A DNA stretch of 64,000 nt, taken from assembly GCA_963971285.1 (NCBI GenBank), contig OZ020260.1:14108798-14172797 (forward strand). The letters run 5' to 3'. The notes under the pieces were generated by a model, which did not search any database, was not told where the DNA came from, and worked only from the letters and a program-made list of their open reading frames with translations. Shown one piece after another: positions 43,591 to 53,760 of the stretch. The number at the start of each line of letters is the position of its first letter. The stretch's first letter is position 1. The translations under genes and the position numbers were made by a program. The stretch comes from Astropecten irregularis (lineage: Eukaryota > Echinodermata > Asteroidea > Paxillosida > Astropectinidae).

Positions 43591-44606
43591 GCTGTCACTA
43601 CTGGACAACTGCAAACAATACAAGTGGCTATACAAAGATGACCACAATCTTGACAATAGATACAGTAATTGACCAGCAAGGCAATATTTATAAGTACTAA
43701 GCTTTGTGCATACTGCATAGAGAGGCTCAGATGCCTTGCTAGAGAAAAATTCTTAAAGGGATTCCAGTTCCTCACACAGAAGTGCCTCAAAATAACCAAA
43801 TGTGATATAAAATCACTGGGTTCCCCTTTAAGAATAAAGTCCCTGCCCTGAACACTGCACATATTCCATAATTAATTCATGTTCGCACAGTGAGTACGCA
43901 GTATGCAGTATGCCGTGGCAAAGAAGCACCAATGACTCAAAGCAACGTCACTCCAAGATAAGTATATGGGGCAGATTCACCCATTGATAACCTTCTTATC
44001 AATTATGGATGGGGCCAAAATTTTCTCATCATCCAAAATACAAGCATTATCAATAAATTAATTAATGGAATTAGTTAAGCAAGCCTGCCTTTTTCCCACA
44101 AACACTTCACATTATCATGGTGAACAACTTGCGAAAAAGTAATTAATTGATCAACTGGCCACCAACAATATGGTGGTAGGGATCAGCCCCCATTTCAATT
44201 CAATATCTGCACAATAACATTCAGCAGGTGTTAACTACAGCCTATAATCAGATACAAGCAGCATGGACAGTTAGATTCTAATGGTGAGGATTAGTGAGAC
44301 AGGGGATTAAAGAGATCAATGCAGACAGTGGGGATTAGTGCAATTAAGTTAATCTTAGATTATGATGTGGTGTGTACAATTGTGCAATAAATAATCCTAT
44401 TGCCTTCATGGTTAGTATAAAGGTTACAGTTTTATATTGTGAGCTGTAGGCCTACATGCTTTCATTTACAGTTGTATAGGTCATAGTCCACTAGGGTATT
44501 TAACCTTATGGCTGGTATCATTATATTTACACATACAGTACATGTACATTTCATGTAGTATACTGGAATGCCACAATAACGGACACGGGTATTCCAAATA
44601 CCCATT
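43591..44606. other. Unannotated stretch
   Basis: No gene. A fragment ACTGGAATGCCACAATAACG (about 44561) resembles the ACAGTGGAAC MITE end. Confidence 0.5.
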
Positions 44607-45009
44607 ATTATCATACTTTGGTAGCATACCAAAACAGAAATCTCCACAGATTTACCTATAACTTACAGGATATATTTGATAGTAGAAACATACCATCAAA
44701 ATTGTTCTGCATGAAATGGTGTATTTATCCAGAAAAGAGTAAAACCAATGACCAAAAAACACTAACTTAAAAATTCAGTCAGTTTCCCTTGTGCTCATTT
44801 GATGACCAAAAAACAATTTTGATCTTTGGAAGATAAAAAATAACAGTGGAAATATTTTTAAAATACGGTGTGCGTTTTCCAGTTTTCTCAAAAAGTGGGC
44901 ACCGTATGGGACTTGGATTTTCACAGATGACTGTTAGTACTTTCTTGATATTTTTGCCCATGAATCTGCATTTCTTTGACAAAAACCAAAGTATGAAAAA
45001 TACCTTTAA
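44607..45009 (-). mobile_element. TTAA-family MITE, CATACTTTGG subfamily, inverted, with small insertion
   Basis: Left TCATACTTTGGTAGCATACC (TTAA eroded). Right end CCAAAGTATGAAAAATACC then TTAA at 45006-45009. About 50 bp inserted near 44762-44810 is flanked by repeated GATGACCAAAAAAC. Confidence 0.85.
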
Positions 45010-46185
45010 CATACTGAAGACGAATGATCACGAAATAAAAAAAATAAAAATTGGAGATTGTGTCCGTGTGACCGTACCTAAGTTCCAAATAATTTAAAAA
45101 ATTTTCCACCCACCATGTTCGTCATCGATATCAATTTTATAATTGTAAATTATATTAATCATCTACGTACATGTGATGCACAAACAAGTATTACAAGTGC
45201 AACAATTTGGGAAGGAAAAAAACAAAATGAAGACGGAGAAAATGCACGTGGCCTGGACGAATTAAGGAGATAATAGCAACAACGTCTTGTCTTTAAGCGC
45301 GTGATGCGGGATGCACATGGACTATTTGGAGGGCACGCTGGACGGCACAGAGATGTGACGGTAACCTCACGTGGACTGTGCCGGATTGCACAATGAACAC
45401 GGGCCATGTGAGCAGAGGTGCACGTGTGTGGTGTGTTTATAAATGGCAAAGGTGATGGCGGATGGTAGGGGGGGGGTGGTTGTCAAGAGATGGTCAAGGA
45501 AACTGGCCAATCCAAGTTCAACTTGTAGGACTCGAAATCAACAGTTATCCGCTTGGATTTTGTGAGAGGTGCATTTTTTTTTTAATCAAGCTAAGTTGTT
45601 GGATAACTGACGTTTTCTAATTCAAATCGGTCAGACTCGATTTTGAGACGAAACCAATAGAGACTTTGAAGAGCTTTAATACGGGAAATTTTTTTAAATA
45701 TACATAACTTGTGGAATGAGTAATGAAAATGTGGGGAACAACTTATGAAATCAGTACTTACACTTTTTAAAAAAATGAGGGAAAAAACAACAAGGTAATA
45801 ACAAGTTAATCCTTTTATCCAGAGATGATTGAAAATGTACTTGGTATCTACGGTTTGCAAGTGATAGGGATTGGGGTAGCTTACAGCTTTAAACCTCCAG
45901 GCTTTTCAATTCAGTAAAAAAAAAAACCCCGTGTACTCAGATGCACGTGTTCTTCATTCACCATCTATTGCCTTCTCTTCCGCTGATTTTCTTTGTATCA
46001 TTATACCCATAAATCCCTCCAATGGTGGGAAAAAAGTAAACAAATTTCAACAGGTAAACATCTCAATCTTTACACAGCCATTGTCTTCACTTGTTTTTCC
46101 CATATAAAGCACACAAGAATAGATTGAAATTTCACATCTTGCCTACAGTACATATGGAAAGTACTTGAAATATATTTGGCAAATT
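45010..46185. other. Unannotated stretch with E-box cluster
   Basis: A GC-richer block at 45225-45430 holds three CACGTG hexamers (see separate entry). Elsewhere AT-rich, no gene seen. Confidence 0.45.
45245..45426. promoter_or_regulatory. Cluster of three perfect CACGTG E-boxes
   Basis: CACGTG at 45245-45250, 45368-45373 and 45421-45426, in a locally GC-richer sequence with AAGCGCGTGATGCGG. CACGTG is bound by bHLH factors (USF, MYC/MAX, CLOCK/BMAL). It lies about 16 kb upstream of the RXR A/B exon, so could be RXR 5' regulatory DNA. Inference only. Confidence 0.3.
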
Positions 46186-46500
46186 TTAAAGGGCATGTAC
46201 TGTACAACGTTTGGAAAAGTGACAGAACAGCTGCGGTATGTTCATAATTTGATTTGTCACGGAATAAAAACAAACCTGTGAAAATTTCAGCTCAATTGAT
46301 CATTGCAAACAATAGAAAACAGAAAAAAAACATTGCAATTGTTACACCAAATTGTGCATTTAAAAACCGTTTGACTTATTTCTGAAAAATAAGCAATTTC
46401 AGGGGGAAATATTTTAATGGTATGTTTCTACCAGCACCATCTTTGTACCCTATAAGTTATAAATCTGCGAACATTTCTGTTTTGATTTAACAATATTGCA
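46186..46500 (+). mobile_element. TTAA-family MITE, CAGCTGCGG subfamily
   Basis: TTAA at 46186-46189 and 46497-46500. Unique half ACAGAACAGCTGCGGTATGT and TCAGCTCAATTGATCATTGC, then the shared half AGGGGGAAATATTTTAATGG and CACCATCTTTGTACCCTA. Confidence 0.85.
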
Positions 46501-48215
46501 TACCTTTTTTCCTCTATATTTTTATAGCTCAGCTACTGTGTACTTACACTGCAAGCTAGCCATCTCCAATTTGTGTAACCTAACCCCATGTGTACACAAA
46601 TTGTCCATGAACTCGGCTGAAAAGGTCAAATTTCCCCCCTTACCCCCTCCCCATATCGCCCCCTCAGTCACACAAAGCCCTTTTTGTCACGCTAACCTTC
46701 CCCCAGAATCTAAACGGAAACCTATATTCAAAAACATCTCCCAGTTTTAAGAAATAAAAATAGATATCGCCTAAATTTTTATGCTTTCTCTGTCTTTATG
46801 TTTTTTTTACCGAAGTATAAAACCGGAAAAGAAAAAAAAATGCCTCGATTCCAAATAGCCACCTTTGTTCGGCCTTTCTGAAAGGAAACTGGGCCGAAGT
46901 TGAGCAGTTGCCACCCTCAAGCATCGCACACAAAAGATTGAAATGAAAAGGCTATGGGGGCAAAGAGGCCGTAATCGTCAGTTCGGTTGCCACCGTGCGG
47001 AAAGGAAAAAAGACTTTTTTTCAATTGAAAAGAAAATTACTCACCGCTTTATAACTGACCTCATGAGGTTTGCTGTGAGTGTGAATAAGTGTGAGTTTAA
47101 TATAATCCTTTGCATGCAGTCAGCTTTGCCTATGGAAGAACTCAGCCTTTTTTTGTCAGAAATTGTTTTCTCAATTCATTTTTTAAGCCTTCCAAAGATA
47201 TAAATTTGTTTTATATCAAACTCAAATAATTACACTTGGGTTAAAAGCTAGGAATTTTCTGTTTTTCAATATTTTCTATTTTAGTATACTTTTTTAAAGT
47301 TATTTTGTATAAACTTTGTATTACAATGTATATTTTGTAGACAATTTGTATTACACTGTATATTTTTGTGGCAATTTTGCAATACACTATTTGACACATT
47401 GTTTCACTATAAAGACAATGGGGTATCCCAATTTACACAGTGTTGAATTACTATAATTGATTGGTCAAATTCTGGTGTGGTAGGGCCTATATAGTGGAAC
47501 TATGGAAGGCAAATATAAAGGAACTGGTGGGATCAACAAATATTTATTGAAAAAACAAAGTTTGGTGCATAATATGTTTTATACGCACAAACTGGGAGCC
47601 AAGGATGGTGCTCGGTATCTGGCCAAATGTCCAGTAGAGCAGTGTTATAAAGGCATTACGCTGACTGTACTCAGTACATGACAGATGTTACACGTCACCT
47701 TCAATGTACATGTACCCTTACCCAGGAGTATTTAGTGTGGACATGTAAAACCAAACTAACAAGGTCGTATCTTTGAACTGATATTCCATGTGTTAATGCG
47801 CGCTCTTCATCACAGAGTGTACTATTTTCAAACGAGATAAAGGATAAGATTACGAGTCTGCTGCAATCGAACGTTTTTTGTTTTCGGTTAATATTTTTTA
47901 CAACCAAGTTTCTTTAAATAGTTTGCGTGGGAGATGTTGAACATCTATTAAAAGCAGTGAGGTGAAACACACTGCATGGGCAACTGATTACATGAACATG
48001 GGTGCAGTACGTGATTGCATTTTTAGTACCGTACAAGTGTAACATAGCTAATTTTGCCAAGTTAGGTACAACTGTGTGACAGTGTATACCATACACAATA
48101 TGTGCACCTGCCCATATCAAAATCGTACACTTTCCGTTAAAACACATGTGTAGTAAATGCAGTTCATCGAGTTGAAATCAAACCATTGTCTGTGCATCTT
48201 TCATAGGAAAATGAA
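46501..48215. other. Unannotated stretch
   Basis: No gene. A two-copy short tandem TTGTATTACA-TGTATATTTT lies at about 47305-47370. Confidence 0.5.
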
Positions 48216-48330
48216 AATTTCACTAACGCTTTGCGATCATCGCTTAAGTCCAAATCCATCACTAAACGGAAAAATGCTACGCAAAGTAGCGATCGATTTT
48301 CCGTTTAGCGATGAATTTGGGCTTTAGCGA
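48216..48330. mobile_element. GATCATCG palindromic MITE
   Basis: AATTTCACTAACGCTTTGCG at left. Arms CCAAATCCATCACTAAACGG and CCGTTTAGCGATGAATTTGG are inverted. The right terminus is lost after GGGCTTTAGCGATG. Copy of 6442-6590. Confidence 0.85.
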
Positions 48331-48356
48331 TGTGCCACCTCACAAACCATGTCCTA

Positions 48357-48491
48357 GGGTCGATTTCACGAAGCACAATCCATCGTAACTGGAAATATAC
48401 GAAAGATAACCCATCGTGTCCTACGTGGGGCTGCAATGCATCATAACATACGACTGATACTAAAGTTACGATGAGTTTGGTGAAATTGACC
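48357..48491. mobile_element. TCATCGTAACTT-family hairpin MITE
   Basis: GGTCGATTTCACGAAGCACA at left and TTTGGTGAAATTGACCC at right are inverted. The interior CCTACGTGGGGCTGCAATGC corresponds to 8014 and 10159, in reverse. Confidence 0.82.
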
Positions 48492-48861
48492 CGTGATCTC
48501 GTCCAAACCAGCAGCACACACATTGAAAAGAGACAACGCGCTAACAAGGCAGGCCAGGTCGCAGTATTTTTTTACAAACTAAGCAGCTGTGCAGTTATCA
48601 AATTAATTAAAAAAATGTTGACCAACCGTCGCTATTCTAAGGAACAAAACAGCGAGGGACCTAGTTAATATACTGCCTATGGATGTACATTGTACAGTAT
48701 GTACGCCACTGGACACACAATCAAATTTATGGGCCAGCCAGTTACAAAAGATAAAAGAACGATTGATTGGAAATGGTTTAATGAAAAGTGAAATGAAATT
48801 TTTTCTTGGGTTTGGAATGGGAACAATGCAGATACAAAGGCAAGGTTGTATGGGATCTGCA
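48492..48861. other. Unannotated stretch
   Basis: No gene or repeat recognised. Confidence 0.5.
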
Positions 48862-49085
48862 TAGGGTGTTTATACGGAGGCTCAGGCTCCGTCTCCGGCT
48901 CCATTTTCATAAATCCATTCTGAAATAATGGGTATTAAAATAGAGGCTTTTGGCTGCAGTTCGGAAGTAGATTCTCTGCTTTGAAAAGGAAAACAGAGCT
49001 TCAGCTTCAATGAAAAACCACAACCTATATTATCAGCAGAGCTGGTGCCTGAGCCCAATCCAGAGCCTCCGTTTCGTAAATGCCC
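48862..49085. mobile_element. GGGCCTTT-type MITE, worn ends
   Basis: Subterminal GGAGGCTCAGGCTCCG and CCAGAGCCTCCGTTTCG are inverted. The interior ATAGAGGCTTTTGGCTGCAG matches 11757-11984. Confidence 0.82.
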
Positions 49086-49365
49086 ATAGCTAGGGAGAGC
49101 ATGGGTTTCAATGGCCGTGCTGTGAGTAACGCTCAATGTATGCGCTATGCGTGCACATCCCACAAACATTTCATTAGTCTGAATGTCTCGCAGAGAAATG
49201 TTTGTGCTATTCTCATTTCGTGTGGGGCAGTAGCTTATTAAACATGCACACGCACACAGAATACTTAACAAATGAACACGTAGGCCTACGTGTAGATGCT
49301 TTGAAACAAATCATCACCCAAAAGAGAGGTTATCCAAATGATATGGGCAACATGACATCATGCGC

Positions 49366-49726
49366 TTAAAGGTATAATACATGATTGGTAAAGGTCACAA
49401 AAAAAGCACTTTCACTTTGTCTGATCAAACATGTACATAAAATAATAAACCTGTGAAAATTTGAGCTCAATCTGACATCTGAGTCAGTAGACAATAGCAA
49501 AAACCCAACTCAGTCTTATAAATCATAAAGAATGGTTTTCTTCTAAACCGCGAGATCAAAACTGTTTTCGGTCTTTGTTTGACTAATTTCTGGATAAATA
49601 CACCATTTCAGGCAGAAATATTTTAACAGTATGTTTCTACCAGCACCATCTTCATACCCAGAAAGTTATGTAAATCTGTGAACATTTCTGTTTGGGTATG
49701 TTACCAATCCTGTACTGTACCTTTAA
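49366..49726 (+). mobile_element. TTAA-family MITE, ATTGGTAAAGGTCAC subfamily
   Basis: TTAA at 49366-49369 and 49723-49726. AGGTATAATACATGATTGGT at left and ACCAATCCTGTACTGTACC at right are imperfect inverted ends. Confidence 0.9.
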
Positions 49727-50950
49727 AAAAAAGAAATAAATTTACAATCGCACAATGGTGTGTACACGTAGTACAAGCTGATCTATGATAAAAATATGTC
49801 GCGTAATTTAAAAACCTCTACTCTAGTTACATATTCATGCAGTAATTGTCCACAGAAAGGCAGCTCGATGTGTTAAATGTACACATACTGCAATTGAGAA
49901 GGGATTATTTTCTGGGGCATTGTCGTCCGCACACAAAAAAAACAACACAAATTCAAAGATTACAGACGGTCAAGTCCAAAGCCGCCCCCCGACACGGGCT
50001 TGAATAGAAAGACACGAACACAGTGTACAATCGGACCCAATCTGTGCTCCAGTACTAGCCTTATGTCATTGTGTGCCCCTGATAACTGTTAATCTAAGCA
50101 TGTACAGTAGGCACTCTGATTGGGTAACATACAACTCTTTTGTGTGCTATTGTATAAATGGGGGGAGGTTTCACTATACGTCGTACATATGTACTGCCAT
50201 ACATACATAGTGTACATGTAGGCCTATACCTCCGGGGAAAGGCCTAACGTTTCTACATTGTTCGCATCAACGCACAAACAAACGCATACAGTGTACAGGA
50301 CCAGGCACTGCCTGCCTACACTTGTGCACTTTTTTTTTCTAGGAAAAATCTTTTGGGAAGTATTATTCATTTCTCCCCCAGCAAGTATATAATAAACTTG
50401 GAGCCAATTTGGCAGCAGGGAAAGTAAGGCTCATTATTGCAACGCCGCAAAAAAAAAGGATAGAAAAACAAAACCCAGGTCTTAGAGTGGGCCCCCGACC
50501 CCATGCAGTGAAGTCTTACACAGCAGAAGCCTTACTCTGAGCAGCCTGTTTTTAATCATTATCCAGTAATAAAACTTACACTTACAGTATATGAGTCAAG
50601 TAAGATACTGATTTGTAAGGACCAACAAAAAATCACACAGTTGGTCTTCCAATGTCTGCAACAACGGGATCAAAGAGAATTCCGTACAAAAATAACCCTT
50701 ATTTATTTTAGATTTTAACACAGCAGTGTTTAACCCGTACCTGTGTTGCTACTAACCCTGTTTGTGAGTTTGGTTGGGAGCAGCTGACCCATGCCGAACA
50801 TTTTCACTTATAAATAAAGAACGTCTTGATTTGCATTGCATAGTGTGAACGCAGAGTAAGATTGACCCATGTCAAAATTTGAAAGAGTTTATAACACACA
50901 AGGGGTGGACCCATGTAAATTTCGACACATTTAACAAGCCTTGAATTTAA
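49727..50950. other. Unannotated stretch
   Basis: No gene seen. TACATGTA and GTAGGCCTA words near 50214-50226. Confidence 0.5.
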
Positions 50951-51100
50951 CGGAGGCCACGGAGGCCATGGCCTTCATTGCCCTGGTTCTTGGCCTTGGT
51001 GCCCCCTTCAAATGTTTCCATAGACATTATGATTTTTCCAATAAAAAAGTGCCCCTTGCAATGGAAAAGTTGCCTTGCACTTTTCAGAACCAAATTCAAG
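50951..51100. repeat. GCCTTCATTGCCCTGG repeat fragment
   Basis: GGAGGCCACGGAGGCCATGG opens a stretch similar to 22117-22290. A 74-codon ORF over it has no recognised domain. Confidence 0.35.
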
Positions 51101-51104
51101 ACCT

Positions 51105-51254
51105 GGGCTCGATTTCACGAAAGGCTAAGACAGATCGCAACATGCGTATCAATCTTCATTGCTAAGCAAAGTGTGATGTCACAATACTAGCTGCTATGGG
51201 AACATGAACAACTCATCTAAAAGATAAAATCGCAAATCTTTGTGAAATCGACCA
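51105..51254. mobile_element. Hairpin MITE with GGCTCGATTTCACGAA ends
   Basis: GCTCGATTTCACGAAAGGCT at left and TTTGTGAAATCGACC at right are inverted. The interior AGACAGATCGCAACATGC is unlike the other CGATTTCAC families. Confidence 0.65.
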
Positions 51255-52528
51255 CTGATTTAATACAAATGAAGCATTGTGTAAACAAGCTGTTTCGATG
51301 CAAATTCGGACAGCGCATTGTCAAATAACGGGCTAAACCGTTCCGAGGCATGTCCAGTCTTGGTTCTTGCTGTCCAGATCGCAAGGGTCTTCTAACTCTG
51401 TCCCATTATTCCACTAACTTCAGACCAGCGTACCAAATGACCAGCCAACCCCCTTAATCCCCCAGTCCATCTATATCAAGTTGAACCTTTTTGCCGCCAA
51501 ACTCCAGCAGAAAAAAAAGAAGACGAAATTTTAATTTCTGACTATCCCTTTCCTTACCTTTCCTGTGGGCATGCAGTGCACACGACACCAAGCCATTATG
51601 AGGTACACCGGTGCACGCACACACATGCTACAGTATTTATTTATACATACACATGTACATGTTAGACCAGTATCATTTTTCAATGGCGTCAGCATAACTT
51701 AACCTGATTTTTTTTTTTTTTTTTGGTCTCCGTTTTATTTTCTTCTCATTTTAGGCCTAGCATACATTTGAGATATTAGAATATAATGCTATTTATTTAT
51801 GTGTACCTTACAATGCATGTCCATGTACATGGGTACATGTAGGCCTACACAAACAAGCAAAGTACTGTACATGTATATATACAGAACAATACTTTCTGAT
51901 ATTTCATGTAAACAAACTGTACATAGCCCTACATATACAGTACATGTATACATGTCTACTTGTATGCTCATGCATACTTTTTCAGTAAAAATCTGGATTT
52001 GAGAGATTTGGGGGGGGGGGTTGGCATGGATGGAAACATGAAAAAAAAATTAAAATATTGAATTGAATTGAATAGAATTGAACATGTACATAAACTTTAA
52101 TGCACATTAATATTTAACATGAATACATGTGTATATAACTGTCAGTTCTAGTACATCATCATAATCATGAAAAATAAGTTTCACTTTGTCATTTTTCAAG
52201 GCTTCAGATTTCTCAGAGAGTAAACTAATATACTGATGCAATAACCAGACATATTGTGCATCGTATAAGCTGTACTGATGTTGTAACCATGGTGCTTGAT
52301 AACCTTGTGCATATGTAAATGAGAAGCAGGGCTCATTATCAGAATTCTTAGGGCAATGGACAAGGGCAAGGTAAATTCACATTGTGTGCCGGCGGTAGTC
52401 AATCTACATGTACATGCAGGAACCACACACAGGTGCATCAAGCACACACAGGTACAGGTGCGTCAGGACTCAGGACACATTTGTACATGTAGGCCCTACA
52501 CACGCAGTACAATACTGTACATACATAC
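51255..52528. other. Unannotated stretch, TACATGTA-rich
   Basis: No gene. T run at 51711-51723, G run at 52011-52020, AATTGAATTG microsatellite-like run at about 52058-52080. Confidence 0.5.
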
Positions 52529-53082
52529 ATGTACGTGGGTGTTTCTTTTAATAAGGGGGCCAAAGTGTGACATTTGGGTCCAAATTTCAAAATGGTCCTA
52601 CTCAATTCAAATTTGGTAGGTATGTAGTGTATAGTATACACCTTAACCCATTTTGTCATTTTTTTTGTTTTGTCCATTACTTTTCATGTGGCAATTCATT
52701 TCCTCAGGGGCCATGTACACATTTTCACGCTGTAACGGAGAAACCAAATCTAACATATAATTGCATGTCACTCATTACTTTATCAATATTTGTTTAAACT
52801 TAAGGAGTGATTTTTAAGTGAATAACCATACATTTTTAGCAACGTACATTTGCATTGAAGAAAATTTCAGAAAATTCAGAAATTTACCTACGTTTTTGTA
52901 AGAAATAGGAGAAAATCGGCTGCAATGTATTTCTATTTTCTTTATTGATAATGCTCAACAACCATAGCTCAAAACATCCAATAATATGGCAATATTTGTT
53001 TTTTAGCAAGGCACAAAGCATATTTAAATGTCACTGAGCCATGAAAAGCACTCATATGTACAGAACAGGGCATGATTGCATT

Positions 53083-53128
53083 GTCACACCTGTAACAGAG
53101 ACTCCGGTTTCTCCGTTACAGGGTGACA
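53083..53128. repeat. Palindrome GTCACACCTGTAACAGAGACTC / GAGAAACC..GGGTGAC
   Basis: GTCACACCTGTAACAGAG and CTCCGTTACAGGGTGAC are imperfect inverted arms around CTCCGGTTT. Each arm contains one TCAC-CC-TGTAAC motif of the host element. Confidence 0.75.
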
Positions 53129-53394
53129 CAAACACCATTGTTCTGCACATGGTAATAATCATTAACTCATTTGAAGAGCTTGCTTAAAGGTTCTCAAAGT
53201 CAAAAGAACAACTACTATTGTATTTTAAATTGGTATAAGAAAGAAAATGTGTCAATTTTTAGTGTAAGGCAGGTTTTAATGGGAGACTTCTGAGAACCGG
53301 TCTTCGTTCTTGCACAAGTTGACGTTGCTGTGTAATTTCATCTTTTTAACTTCAGCAGTTGCTGCTTTTTTGGTTCATTCATTTCTTTTTCAGA

Positions 53395-53760
53395 TCTTGT
53401 CTGTGGTTTAGGTTTTGGGTTTTCTTTTTTCCAGCATTTTTTCTTCTCTCCCTCATCTTCCTCATTCTTGCAGCACATCCTTCATTATATATTTTTTCTT
53501 TTCAACTAATTTTTCAAGATTTTCTCTTTCCTTATGTGAGATTTTTCTTTCTTCCAGTTTGTCTTCGGTCATGGACATTTCAAGTCTGTCAAGTTTCTTT
53601 TTGGCTTTGGCCTCCTTCAGAAGTTGTACTTTGCAGAATCTTAAAGTTTCATTCTCTGGCGCCAGTTAGGCTGACGTCTTTTGGAAGATTTCTTGGGAGA
53701 ATTTGAAGCAGGGCGCAGTCTCAAACAGAAGGGCAACATCTTGATCGCAAGATCGCTATT
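53395..53760 (-). pseudogene. Degraded coding-like remnant, basic and coiled-coil-like
   Basis: Minus-strand frames read NSPKKSSKRRQPNWRQRMKL then, after a stop and frame change, FCKVQLLKEAKAKKKLDRLE, MSMTEDKLEERKISHKEREN and LEKLVEKKKYIMKDVLQE. The Lys/Glu-rich heptad-like pattern looks protein-coding rather than random, but frames are broken. The family is not recognised. It lies inside the 3.73-kb inverted-repeat element and may be its former ORF or captured host sequence. Confidence 0.4.

Noticed and set aside
53359..53706. 115-codon plus-strand hydrophobic ORF
   Set aside because: Antisense of the Lys/Glu-rich remnant; Phe/Leu/Ser richness is the mirror of AAA/GAA codons.
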